This document shows, piece after piece, positions 18,764-26,861 of a DNA stretch of 64,000 nucleotides. The first letter of the stretch is position 1; each line of letters starts with the position of its first letter. The position numbers and the translations under genes were made by a program. The notes under the pieces are model-generated. The model saw only the letters and a list, made by a program, of their open reading frames with translations. It was not told the DNA's origin and did not search any database. Source of the DNA: Streptomyces rishiriensis (GTDB lineage Bacteria > Actinomycetota > Actinomycetes > Streptomycetales > Streptomycetaceae); assembly GCF_030815485.1 (NCBI RefSeq), contig NZ_JAUSWV010000002.1, positions 6,758,001-6,822,000 of the forward strand. The letters run 5' to 3'.

Positions 18764-20383
18764 ATGGCTGTGGATCAACTCCCGGGCCAGGTGCGGGAGT
18801 TCGCGAGCTACCTGAACGGGCTGCTGTCGCGCCTCGATCAGGGCGCCGGCTGGTGCGCGGTGTTCTGGCAACGCGATCCCGACGGCATGCAGGCCTGCCT
18901 CGACGGGCGTGAGGTGCCGCCCTGGGACGTGGTCGAGGCGGTGCTCCAGGACCTCGCCGCCGAGTACGGGAGCGAGGTCGCCGAGCGGCAGGCGGAACGG
19001 GTCCGGCCGCTGCACGCCGCCGCCCTCGCCGCCCACGACGCCCGCCCCGGTGGCCGCGACGCCCTCGGGGACCGGCTCGACGTGATGCTCCGCGAACAGC
19101 GCTACGCCGCCGAACGGTTGGCCGACCTGGGGCGAAGGCTCCCCTCCGCGGCCACCCACGAGCAGGCCGAAGCCATCCGTCTCGACCTCGCCTGGGCCCA
19201 CGACGACCATGAACGGGCCACCGCACGGTGCGCCGAACTCCGCCGCCGCATGGCGGAGTCGGACCGCCTGACGGCGTCCGGCGCGAGCCCGGGGCCCGCC
19301 CCGCACCGCGCTGCCACCCCCGCGTACGACGCTCCCGGCGCCCACGGCACCCCTGCCGGGTACGGCGCCGCCGAGCCCACGACCGGCCCCTCGGCCGACA
19401 CCTACGGCACCGACGCCTACGGGACGGAGGCATCCTGGACGGAGGCATACGAGGCGGAGGCGTACGGCACCGACGTGCAAGAGGCGGAGGCGTACGGCAC
19501 CGACGTGCAAGAGGCGGATGCGTACGGCACCGACGTGCAAGGGGCGGATGCGTACCGGAGCGGGGTGCCCGTGGCCGACGCCCCCGCTGCCCGGCCGGCT
19601 CCCGCCGAGGGCGCTCCCGCTGCCGCCCCGGCCTCCGTACCCAAGCAGCGCAAGCGCCGCCGCGGGAGCGCCCGTTTCGCCGGGATGGCCGAGGACGAGG
19701 ACACCGCCTCCACCGCCGTACCGCCCGGCGCCGAGCCGGTGGGACCCGCGCCCGCCACGGCCGGGCGCCGTACCCTGCGCGGCGCCCGCTTCGCCGGGGC
19801 AGCCGCCGAGAACGCGGAGCAGCGGCCCGAGCCCCGGCGCGAGCCGCTGGACACGGCGGCGCGGCGGGAGACCGTCGAGACGGTCGAGCGGCTGGTGCGC
19901 CTGCGCGGCGAAGGCCGCAGCGGCGAGGCGCACGCCCTGCTCGTCGAGCTCGCCTACTGGCCGGCCGCCCGGATCCCGCTGCTCGCGGCGGAACTCCAGC
20001 GCGCCGGGCTCACCGCCGACTGGACCACCCTGCTCTGGGAGGCCGCCTCCCTCCCCGCCGACCGGCTCGTCGCCGCGGCCGACGCGCTGGTCGCGGTGGG
20101 GCGCACGGCCGACGGCGAACAGATCCTGCGCCAGGGCGTCGCCCGTCCGGCCGCCGAGATAGGGCAGGCCGTCCTCGGCCTGGTCGGGGAGGGGCGGCTG
20201 CGCGAGGTCCGCGCGCTGCTCGACGCCTACGTCCGGGTCCGCACCCCCGAGGAGGCCGCCCGCAGCGTCGCCCCGGCCCCGGGGACCCTCGTCCCGTTGG
20301 TGCTGGAGGCCGCCCGGACCGTCTCGGAGGAACGCCACTGGGACCTGGTGCACGCCCTGCGGGTCGCCGGCTTCACCGCCTGA
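18764..20383 (+). CDS. large hypothetical protein with Tyr-Gly-Thr repeats and helical C-terminal domain
   Basis: A 539-residue protein. ATG 18764 has GGGAG about 8 nt upstream. Residues 1-165 are helical and charged (VREFASYLNGLLSRLDQGAG, WQRDPDGMQACLDGREVPPW). Residues about 180-310 are low-complexity and include three copies of a ten-residue unit AYGTDVQEAE/D plus a basic KQRKRRRGSARFAG patch; a second GARFAG occurs 40 residues later. Residues about 365-539 are a helical repeat-like region (LLVELAYWPAARIPLLAAEL, LLWEAASLPADRLVAAADAL) that resembles TPR/HEAT-type packing. I do not recognise a named family. It may be a scaffold or a regulator of a neighbouring system; no signal peptide or membrane segment is seen. 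Confidence 0.6.
   Translation: MAVDQLPGQVREFASYLNGLLSRLDQGAGWCAVFWQRDPDGMQACLDGREVPPWDVVEAVLQDLAAEYGSEVAERQAERVRPLHAAALAAHDARPGGRDALGDRLDVMLREQRYAAERLADLGRRLPSAATHEQAEAIRLDLAWAHDDHERATARCAELRRRMAESDRLTASGASPGPAPHRAATPAYDAPGAHGTPAGYGAAEPTTGPSADTYGTDAYGTEASWTEAYEAEAYGTDVQEAEAYGTDVQEADAYGTDVQGADAYRSGVPVADAPAARPAPAEGAPAAAPASVPKQRKRRRGSARFAGMAEDEDTASTAVPPGAEPVGPAPATAGRRTLRGARFAGAAAENAEQRPEPRREPLDTAARRETVETVERLVRLRGEGRSGEAHALLVELAYWPAARIPLLAAELQRAGLTADWTTLLWEAASLPADRLVAAADALVAVGRTADGEQILRQGVARPAAEIGQAVLGLVGEGRLREVRALLDAYVRVRTPEEAARSVAPAPGTLVPLVLEAARTVSEERHWDLVHALRVAGFTA
19460..19549 (+). repeat. three near-identical 30-bp in-frame repeats
   Basis: Units at 19460-19489, 19490-19519 and 19520-19549 each encode AYGTDVQ plus a three-residue E/G-A-E/D tail. 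Because the unit is a multiple of three the copy number can vary without breaking the reading frame, so length polymorphism between strains would be expected. Confidence 0.8.
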
Positions 20384-20470
20384 CCCGGGTCACCCCGTTA
20401 CGCCGAACGGTCGCGACTCACCCACCGGAGTGTGAAACGCGATCGACTCGGCGGGTTAACGACGATGGTC

Positions 20471-20499
20471 TTGGCAAGCCCGTCCCGGAGGCTTACGTT
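20471..20499 (+). promoter_or_regulatory. HrdB-type promoter for pyrimidine catabolism cluster
   Basis: TTGGCA at 20471-20476 and TACGTT at 20494-20499 are separated by exactly 17 bp, close to the actinobacterial vegetative consensus. The predicted start point, about 20506, lies 57 nt before the first amidohydrolase ATG and inside the inverted repeat at 20504-20534. Confidence 0.55.
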
Positions 20500-20503
20500 C
20501 GTC

Positions 20504-20534
20504 CCTCTACGACCTTCGTCTACGGGCGTAGAGG
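20504..20534 (+). promoter_or_regulatory. 8-bp inverted repeat at predicted transcription start (candidate operator or leader hairpin)
   Basis: Arms CCTCTACG (20504-20511) and CGTAGAGG (20527-20534) are perfect with a 15-nt spacer. The position, overlapping the predicted +1, suits an operator for the PucR regulator encoded in the cluster, or an mRNA hairpin. Confidence 0.45.
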
Positions 20535-20562
20535 CTCTGACGTCCCGTCGAAGGAGCAGCTC

Positions 20563-21405
20563 ATGGCCAACGTCGTACGTGCCGCACTGGTCCAGGCCAC
20601 CTGGACCGGCGACACCGAGTCCATGGTGGCGAAACACGAGGAGCACGCCCGCGAGGCGGCCCGCCGGGGCGCGAAGATCATCGGGTTCCAGGAGGTCTTC
20701 AACGCTCCCTACTTCTGTCAGGTGCAGGAGCCGGAGCACTACCGCTGGGCCGAACCGGTTCCCGACGGCCCGACCGTGCGTCGTATGCAGGAGCTCGCCC
20801 GCGAGACGGGCATGGTCGTCGTCGTGCCGGTCTTCGAGGTCGAGCAGAGCGGTTTCTACTACAACACCGCCGCCGTGATCGACGCCGACGGCTCGTTCCT
20901 CGGCAAATACCGGAAACACCACATCCCGCAGGTAAAGGGTTTCTGGGAGAAGTACTACTTCAAGCCCGGCAACATCGGCTGGCCCGTCTTCGACACGGCC
21001 GTCGGCAAGGTGGGCGTCTACATCTGTTACGACCGGCACTTCCCCGAGGGCTGGCGGCAGCTCGGACTCAACGGCGCCCAGCTGGTCTACAACCCGTCCG
21101 CCACCCACCGCGGCCTCTCCGCCCACCTCTGGCAGCTGGAGCAACCCGCGGCCGCCGTCGCCAACGAGTACTTCGTCGCAGCGATCAACCGGGTTGGCGT
21201 CGAGGAGTACGGGGACAACGACTTCTACGGGACGTCGTACTTCGTCGACCCGCGCGGGAAGTTCGTCGGGGAGGTCGCCAGCGACAAGGACGAGGAACTC
21301 GTCGTCCGCGACCTCGACTTCGACCTGGTCGAGGAGGTCCGGCAGCAGTGGGCCTTCTATCGCGACCGCCGTCCCGACGCCTACGACGGGCTGGTGCAGC
21401 CGTGA
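20563..21405 (+). CDS. nitrilase-fold amidohydrolase, N-carbamoyl-beta-alanine/N-carbamoyl amino acid hydrolase-like (copy 1)
   Basis: A 280-residue carbon-nitrogen hydrolase with the catalytic triad Glu44 (GFQEVFNAPYFC), Lys118 (KYRKHHIP) and Cys155 (YICYDRHFPEGW). AAGGAG lies 7 nt before ATG 20563. Long family relatives include N-carbamoylputrescine amidase and beta-ureidopropionase. The neighbouring dihydropyrimidinase and transaminase favour hydrolysis of N-carbamoyl-beta-alanine to beta-alanine, CO2 and ammonia. The next gene starts on its stop codon (GTGA overlap). A close paralogue lies at 24480 in the same cluster, so one of the two may have a different carbamoyl substrate, such as carbamoyl-beta-aminoisobutyrate from thymine. 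Confidence 0.82.
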   Translation: MANVVRAALVQATWTGDTESMVAKHEEHAREAARRGAKIIGFQEVFNAPYFCQVQEPEHYRWAEPVPDGPTVRRMQELARETGMVVVVPVFEVEQSGFYYNTAAVIDADGSFLGKYRKHHIPQVKGFWEKYYFKPGNIGWPVFDTAVGKVGVYICYDRHFPEGWRQLGLNGAQLVYNPSATHRGLSAHLWQLEQPAAAVANEYFVAAINRVGVEEYGDNDFYGTSYFVDPRGKFVGEVASDKDEELVVRDLDFDLVEEVRQQWAFYRDRRPDAYDGLVQP

Positions 21406-22685
21406 ACGAACTCCATGCCCGCCACCGCCGCGTCCTGCCGGACTGGCTCGCCCTCTACTACGACGACCCGCTGGAGATCACCCACGGCGAGGGCCGGCAC
21501 GTCTGGGACGCCGAGGGCAACAAGTACCTCGACTTCTTCGGCGGCATCCTCACCACCATGACCGCGCACGCGCTGCCGGAGGTCACCAAGGCGGTGAGCG
21601 AGCAGGCCGGGCGGATCAATCACTCCTCGACGCTCTATCTCAACCGGCCGATGGTCGACCTCGCCGAGCGCATCGCGCACGTCAGCGGCATCCCCGACGC
21701 CCGGGTCTTCTTCACCACCTCGGGCACCGAGGCCAACGACACGGCGCTGCTCCTCGCCACCACCCACCGGCGCAGCAACACCGTCCTCGCGATGCGCAAC
21801 AGTTACCACGGCCGTTCCTTCAGCGCGGTCGGCATCACCGGCAACCGCGGCTGGTCGCCGACCTCGCTCTCCCCGCTCCAGACGCTCTACGTGCACGGCG
21901 GGGTCCGCGGCCGCGGCCCGTTCGCCGACCTCGGCGACGCCGAGTTCGTCGAGGCCTGCGTCGCGGACCTGAAGGACCTGCTCGGTCACACCCGCGCGCC
22001 CGCGGCCCTCATCGCCGAGCCCATCCAGGGGGTCGGCGGCTTCACCTCGCCGCCCGACGGGCTGTACGCGGCCTTCCGCGAGGTGCTCGACGCACACGGG
22101 ATCCTGTGGATCGCCGACGAGGTGCAGACCGGCTGGGGGCGCACCGGCGAGCACTTCTGGGGCTGGCAGGCGCACGGCCGCAGCGGACCGCCGGACATCG
22201 TCACCTTCGCCAAGGGCATCGGCAACGGCATGTCCATCGGCGGAGTCATCGCCCGCTCCGAGATCATGAACTGCCTGGACGCCAACAGCATCTCCACGTT
22301 CGGCGGCACCCAGGTCACCATGGCGGCCGGCCTCGCCAACCTCTCCTACCTGCTGGAACACGACCTCCAGGGCAACGCCCGGCGGGTCGGCGGCCTGCTC
22401 ATCGAGCGACTGCGGGCCGTCGCCGCCCAGGATCCCGGCGTACGGGAGGTGCGCGGTCGCGGGCTCATGATCGGCGTCGAACTGACGAAACCCGGCACCG
22501 ACCTGGCGGACCCGGACCGGGCGGCCGCCGTGCTGGAGGCGGCCCGCGCCGACGGGCTGCTGATCGGCAAGGGCGGCGGCCACGACACCAGCGCCCTGCG
22601 CGTCGCCCCGCCGCTGTCCCTCACCGTGGCGGAGGCCGAGGAGGGCGCCGCGATCCTCGAAGGCGCGCTGAGGAGCACGCAGTAG
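21402..22685 (+). CDS. class III PLP-dependent aminotransferase (probable beta-alanine or omega-amino acid transaminase)
   Basis: A 427-residue fold-type I aminotransferase. GTG 21402 overlaps the stop of the amidohydrolase (GTGA), indicating coupled translation; upstream in-frame starts to 21348 are unlikely. Motifs: LDFFGGILTTMTAHALPEVT, the phosphate-binding TTSGTEANDTALL, WIADEVQTGWGRTGEHFW with the Asp that pairs with the PLP ring, and the Schiff-base Lys271 in TFAKGIGNGM. The family includes alanine-glyoxylate aminotransferase 2 and beta-alanine:pyruvate transaminases. In this cluster it would convert beta-alanine (or beta-aminoisobutyrate) to the semialdehyde. No semialdehyde dehydrogenase gene is nearby. 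Confidence 0.87.
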   Translation: MNELHARHRRVLPDWLALYYDDPLEITHGEGRHVWDAEGNKYLDFFGGILTTMTAHALPEVTKAVSEQAGRINHSSTLYLNRPMVDLAERIAHVSGIPDARVFFTTSGTEANDTALLLATTHRRSNTVLAMRNSYHGRSFSAVGITGNRGWSPTSLSPLQTLYVHGGVRGRGPFADLGDAEFVEACVADLKDLLGHTRAPAALIAEPIQGVGGFTSPPDGLYAAFREVLDAHGILWIADEVQTGWGRTGEHFWGWQAHGRSGPPDIVTFAKGIGNGMSIGGVIARSEIMNCLDANSISTFGGTQVTMAAGLANLSYLLEHDLQGNARRVGGLLIERLRAVAAQDPGVREVRGRGLMIGVELTKPGTDLADPDRAAAVLEAARADGLLIGKGGGHDTSALRVAPPLSLTVAEAEEGAAILEGALRSTQ

Positions 22686-22714
22686 CGAAGGCCTGAGCAA
22701 GGGAACACCACACG

Positions 22715-24298
22715 ATGACCATCACCCTGGAGCCCTGGGGGCCCGTAGAGCCCCTGGAACCCGCCCTGTCGGTCCGTCAGGTCCTGGCCCTGGAGAGGGT
22801 GCTGGCCGGGGAGCCCGAGGTGGTGGCCGGTGCGGGCCACCTCGACCGGCCGGTGCGCTGGGTGCACGTCGCCGAGGCGGCGGACGTCGGTGTGATGCTC
22901 AGCGGTGGTGAGATGGTCCTCACCACCGGCGTGCTGCTCGCCGGTGACGAGAACGCGCAGACCGAGTACATCCGGTCCCTGCACCGTGCGGAGGCCGCGG
23001 CCGTGGTGCTGGGACTGGGACGGGCGTTCCCCTCCCCGCCGGACGTGATGCGGCGCGCCGCCGAGCGGTGCGGGCTGCCGATGGTCGTCCTTCACCGCCC
23101 GTTCCCCTTCGCCGAGCTGACCGAAGAGGTGCAGTCCCGGCTGGTACGGCGGAAGTTCGCCGCCGTCAGTCTGTCGGAGGCCGTACGGACCGCCCTCACC
23201 GCTCTGATCACCGCGGGCGCACCGCTCCAGCTGCTGCTCGACGAGGTCGCCCAGCACGCAGCCTGTCCCGTCGTCGTCACCAACCTCGCCCACCGGGTAC
23301 TGGCGACGGCGGGCGAGCGGTCGGCGGTCGACGACGTCCTGCGGGACTGGGAGCGCATCGCCCGCCAGGCCGGCGGCAGCGAGGGCGACGGCTGGATCCG
23401 CGCCGAGCTGGGCGGACGCGGCGAGCGGTGGGGGCAGATCATGCTCTGCGGCCACCGCGGCGACACCGCGGGCGGACGGCTCCTCGCCGACCGGGCCGCC
23501 GAGGCCCTCGTCCTGCACCGCATGCTCGGCGGCACCTCCGCCCACACCTGGGAGGAGCAGTCCGCGCAGAGCCTGCTCACCGACCTGGTCTCCGGTGTCG
23601 TGCCGGCCAGGCAACTGCTGCCCCGGGCCCGGGCTGCCGGGCTCCCCGTCAACCGGCGCACCTTCGTCCCGCTGGTCGTCCGCGGCGGCGAGCCCGCCCA
23701 ACTCGAGCGGATGCTGCGGCTGTTGGGCATGCCCGGGCTGGTCGCCGAGCTCGCAGACGGGGCCACCGCCGTGCTGCTCAGCCTCGCCCGCGACCAGGAC
23801 GCCGAGGCGCTCGCCGCGCACTTCGCCGCCCGGCTGCGGACCGAGTCGGGGGACAGCCGTACGGTCGTCGCGGCGGCCGCCCCGCGCATCGTCTGGGACG
23901 ACGTGTCCGCCGGGCTGCGCGAGGCCCAGCACGTCGCGGACGCCGTGGCCGACTCCTCGGCAGCGCTCGACCTCCCGGCCGTCGTCCGCCTCAAGGACGT
24001 CCATCTGCGCGGCCTGGTCCGGCTGCTGCGGGACGACCCGCATGTGCAGTCCTTCGCCGAGCGGGAGCTGGACGGGCTGCTGTGCGCGGCCGGGGACGAC
24101 CTGCTCGCCGTACTGCGGACCTACCTGGCCACCGGCCGCAACAAGTCCCGCACCGCCCAGCTCCACCACGTCTCCCGGCCCGCGCTGTACCGCAGGCTGG
24201 AGGCGATAGAAGGACGGCTGGGAGTGGACCTGGACGACTTCGAACAAGCCGCTTCGGTGCACATCGCGCTTCTCGCGCACGACGCGCAACAGAGCTGA
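22715..24298 (+). CDS. PucR-family transcriptional regulator
   Basis: A 527-residue regulator with the PucR layout. The N-terminal purine-catabolism domain (LSVRQVLALERVLAGEPEVV, RWVHVAEAADVGVMLSGGEM) is followed by a central GGDEF-like CdaR region and a C-terminal PucR helix-turn-helix (LLAVLRTYLATGRNKSRTAQ, VSRPALYRRLEAIEGRLGVD). PucR proteins control purine, hydantoin or related nitrogen catabolism. It lies 29 bp after the aminotransferase and is in the same operon, so it probably regulates the cluster and itself. Candidate sites are the inverted repeat at 20504 and the repeated motif at 24374. Confidence 0.88.
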   Translation: MTITLEPWGPVEPLEPALSVRQVLALERVLAGEPEVVAGAGHLDRPVRWVHVAEAADVGVMLSGGEMVLTTGVLLAGDENAQTEYIRSLHRAEAAAVVLGLGRAFPSPPDVMRRAAERCGLPMVVLHRPFPFAELTEEVQSRLVRRKFAAVSLSEAVRTALTALITAGAPLQLLLDEVAQHAACPVVVTNLAHRVLATAGERSAVDDVLRDWERIARQAGGSEGDGWIRAELGGRGERWGQIMLCGHRGDTAGGRLLADRAAEALVLHRMLGGTSAHTWEEQSAQSLLTDLVSGVVPARQLLPRARAAGLPVNRRTFVPLVVRGGEPAQLERMLRLLGMPGLVAELADGATAVLLSLARDQDAEALAAHFAARLRTESGDSRTVVAAAAPRIVWDDVSAGLREAQHVADAVADSSAALDLPAVVRLKDVHLRGLVRLLRDDPHVQSFAERELDGLLCAAGDDLLAVLRTYLATGRNKSRTAQLHHVSRPALYRRLEAIEGRLGVDLDDFEQAASVHIALLAHDAQQS

Positions 24299-24373
24299 CC
24301 TCAGACGGCCGGCAACAGCCCGGAAACATGGAACGACCAGGGAAAACGGTGGTGAAACATGGGTCCGGCAAGA

Positions 24374-24417
24374 CGTGACACGGTGGCACGCCGGACGCCC
24401 GCAGGCGTGACACCGTG
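24374..24417. promoter_or_regulatory. direct repeat CGTGACACSGTG upstream of second amidohydrolase
   Basis: CGTGACACGGTG at 24374-24385 and CGTGACACCGTG at 24406-24417 differ at one base and are 32 bp apart start to start, close to three helical turns. Each contains a GTG...CAC-type partial palindrome. They lie 60-105 bp before the ATG at 24480, upstream of a possible -10 TAGGCT (24445-24450). Paired same-face sites suggest binding by a dimer-of-dimers activator such as the adjacent PucR protein. Confidence 0.4.
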
Positions 24418-24479
24418 CAACTCAGAGCAGGCTCGCCGGCTTCCTAGGCTCCTCGTACACCGAGCGACCGGAGGTCCCG

Positions 24480-25322
24480 ATGAGCAGAGTGATCCGTGCC
24501 GCCGTCTTCCAGACGGCCTGGACCGGCGACAAGGAATCGATGATCCAGGTACACGAGCAGGCGGTCCGCGACGCGGCCGCGCAGGGTGCTCAGGTCCTGT
24601 GTTTCCAGGAGCTGTTCTACGGACCGTACTTCTGCCAGGTCCAGGACCCGCAGTTCTACGAGTACGCCGAACAGATCCCGGACGGCCCGATCGTCAAGCG
24701 TTTCCAGGCGCTCGCCAAGGAGCACGGCATCGTCCTGGTGCTGCCGATGTACGAGGAGGAGCAGCCGGGCGTCCTCTACAACACCGCCGCCGTGATCGAC
24801 GCGGACGGCTCCTACCTCGGCAAGTACCGCAAGCATCACATCCCGCAGGTAAAGGGTTTCTGGGAGAAGTTCTACTTCCGTCCCGGCAACGTGGGCTGGC
24901 CGGTCTTCGAGACGGCCGTCGGCAAGGTGGGCGTCTACATCTGCTACGACCGCCACTTCCCGGAGGGCTGGCGCGCGCTGGGGCTGGAGGGCGCCGAGAT
25001 CGTGTTCAACCCGTCGGCGACCTCGCGTGGTCTGTCGGCGTACCTGTGGCAGCTGGAGCAGCCGGCGGCGGCCGTCGCCAACGAGTACTTCGTCGGCGCG
25101 ATCAACCGGGTCGGCGTCGAGGAACTCGGCGACAACGACTTCTACGGGACCTCGTACTTCGTGGACCCGGAGGCCCAGTTCGTCGGCGAGGTGGCGAGCG
25201 ACAAGGAGACCGAACTCGTCGTCCGCGACCTCGACATGGCCAAGCTGCGCGAGGTCCGCGACCGCTGGCAGTTCTACCGGGACCGCCGCCCGGAGGCCTA
25301 CGGCCCGCTGACCGCACCGTAA
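24480..25322 (+). CDS. nitrilase-fold amidohydrolase, N-carbamoyl-beta-alanine hydrolase-like (copy 2)
   Basis: A 280-residue paralogue of the enzyme at 20563, same length and nearly collinear: Glu44 in CFQELFYGPYFC, Lys118 in KYRKHHIPQVKGFWEKFYF, and Cys155 in YICYDRHFPEGWRALG. GGAGG lies 5 nt before the ATG. The two copies share even a rare-codon stretch around PQVKGFW, so they descend from a duplication. It sits directly before dihydropyrimidinase, making it the better candidate for N-carbamoyl-beta-alanine hydrolase in the pathway. A strong hairpin follows its stop. Confidence 0.85.
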   Translation: MSRVIRAAVFQTAWTGDKESMIQVHEQAVRDAAAQGAQVLCFQELFYGPYFCQVQDPQFYEYAEQIPDGPIVKRFQALAKEHGIVLVLPMYEEEQPGVLYNTAAVIDADGSYLGKYRKHHIPQVKGFWEKFYFRPGNVGWPVFETAVGKVGVYICYDRHFPEGWRALGLEGAEIVFNPSATSRGLSAYLWQLEQPAAAVANEYFVGAINRVGVEELGDNDFYGTSYFVDPEAQFVGEVASDKETELVVRDLDMAKLREVRDRWQFYRDRRPEAYGPLTAP

Positions 25323-25330
25323 GACCCGAG

Positions 25331-25360
25331 GCCCCCGCGCTCCCGTCGGGGGCGCGGGGC
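25331..25360 (+). terminator. GC-rich hairpin after amidohydrolase copy 2
   Basis: CCCCGCGCTCCC and GGGGGCGCGGGG pair over 12 bp (one G-T) around a 3-nt loop. There is no U-run, as usual for Streptomyces terminators. It lies between two co-oriented genes, so it may only partly terminate or may stabilise the upstream mRNA. Confidence 0.6.
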
Positions 25361-25446
25361 ATTGTCCGTGCGCGGCTGAGCCGCGGGACGCGACCGGCCT
25401 CGAACGACCCGCACGTCACGACCACAACCCAGCGGAGCGTCCACGC

Positions 25447-26850
25447 ATGAGCACCCGTACCGTCATCCGCGGCGGCCTCGTCGTCACCGCGTCCGACGAG
25501 ATCCACGCCGACGTCCTGATCGAGGACGGCCGTATCGCCGCCCTCGCCTCGTCCGGCACCCCGGCCGCCGAGGCCTGGACCGCCGAGCGGGTCATCGACG
25601 CCACCGGGAAGTACGTGATCCCGGGCGGGGTCGACGTCCACACCCATATGGAGCTGCCCTTCGGCGGCACCTCCGCCTCCGACACCTTCGAGACCGGCAC
25701 CCGGGCGGCCGCCTGGGGCGGAACGACGACGATCGTCGACTTCGCCGTGCAGAGCGTCGGACGGAGCCTGCGCGACGGGCTGGACGCCTGGCACGCGAAG
25801 GCCGAGGGCAACTGCGCGATCGACTACGGCTTCCACATGATCGTCTCCGACGTGAACCAGGACACGCTGAAGGAGATGGACCTGCTGGTGGAGGAGGGCG
25901 TCACCTCCTTCAAGCAGTTCATGGCCTATCCCGGCGTCTTCTACAGCGACGACGGACAGATCCTGCGCGCCATGCAGCGCTCCGCCGAGAACGGCGGACT
26001 GATCATGATGCACGCGGAGAACGGTATCGCCATCGACGTCCTGGTCGAGCAGGCGCTGGCGCGCGGCGAGACGGATCCGCGGTACCACGGCGAGGTGCGC
26101 AAGGCCCTGCTCGAGGCCGAGGCCACCCACCGCGCCATCAAGCTCGCCCAGGTCGCGGGCGCTCCGCTGTACGTGGTGCACGTATCGGCGATGGAAGCGG
26201 TTGCGGAACTGGCCCGGGCGCGCGACGAGGGGCTGAACGTCTTCGGCGAGACCTGCCCGCAATATCTGTTCCTGTCGACGGACAACCTCGCGGAGCCCGA
26301 CTTCGAGGGCTCGAAGTACGTGTGCTCGACGCCGCTGCGGCCCAGGGAGCACCAGGCCAAGCTGTGGCGGGGCCTGCGGACCAACGACCTCCAGGTCGTG
26401 TCCACCGACCACTGCCCCTTCTGCTTCGTGGGCCAGAAGGAGCTCGGCCGGGGCGACTTCTCGAAGATCCCCAACGGTCTGCCGGGGGTCGAGAACCGGA
26501 TGGACCTGCTGCACCAGGCCGTCGTCGACGGGCACATCAGCCGCCGTCGCTGGATCGAGATCGCCTGCGCCACCCCGGCCCGCATGTTCGGCATGTACCC
26601 GAAGAAGGGCACCATCGCCCCGGGCGCCGACGCGGACGTCGTGATCTACGACCCGCACGCGGAGCAGATCGTCTCCGCCGAGACGCACCACATGAACGTC
26701 GACTATTCGGCGTACGAGGGCAAGCGGCTCACCGGCCGCGTCGAGACGGTCCTTTCGCGGGGCGAACTCGTCATCACCGAGCGGGAGTACACCGGACACG
26801 CCGGTCACGGCGCCTACACCCCGCGCTCCACCTGTCAGTACCTCAACTAG
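25447..26850 (+). CDS. hydA: dihydropyrimidinase / D-hydantoinase
   Basis: A 467-residue cyclic amidohydrolase with all metal ligands: His65 and His67 (GVDVHTHMELPFGG), the carboxylated Lys156 (VTSFKQFMAYPG), His189 (IMMHAENG), His245 (YVVHVSAMEA) and Asp321 (STDHCPF). It opens 5,6-dihydrouracil or dihydrothymine to the N-carbamoyl-beta-amino acid, and can act on hydantoins. It fits between the (unidentified) reductase step and the two nitrilase-fold hydrolases. The LLM oxidoreductase begins 11 bp after its stop, so the two are probably co-transcribed. Confidence 0.92.
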   Translation: MSTRTVIRGGLVVTASDEIHADVLIEDGRIAALASSGTPAAEAWTAERVIDATGKYVIPGGVDVHTHMELPFGGTSASDTFETGTRAAAWGGTTTIVDFAVQSVGRSLRDGLDAWHAKAEGNCAIDYGFHMIVSDVNQDTLKEMDLLVEEGVTSFKQFMAYPGVFYSDDGQILRAMQRSAENGGLIMMHAENGIAIDVLVEQALARGETDPRYHGEVRKALLEAEATHRAIKLAQVAGAPLYVVHVSAMEAVAELARARDEGLNVFGETCPQYLFLSTDNLAEPDFEGSKYVCSTPLRPREHQAKLWRGLRTNDLQVVSTDHCPFCFVGQKELGRGDFSKIPNGLPGVENRMDLLHQAVVDGHISRRRWIEIACATPARMFGMYPKKGTIAPGADADVVIYDPHAEQIVSAETHHMNVDYSAYEGKRLTGRVETVLSRGELVITEREYTGHAGHGAYTPRSTCQYLN

Positions 26851-26861
26851 GAGCAGTGCAG

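Noticed and set aside
20381..20392. TGACCCGGGTCA palindrome overlapping the stop codon at 20381
   Set aside because: It is a short self-complementary sequence in high-GC DNA, about 80 bp upstream of the predicted promoter and partly coding; nothing else supports a binding site.
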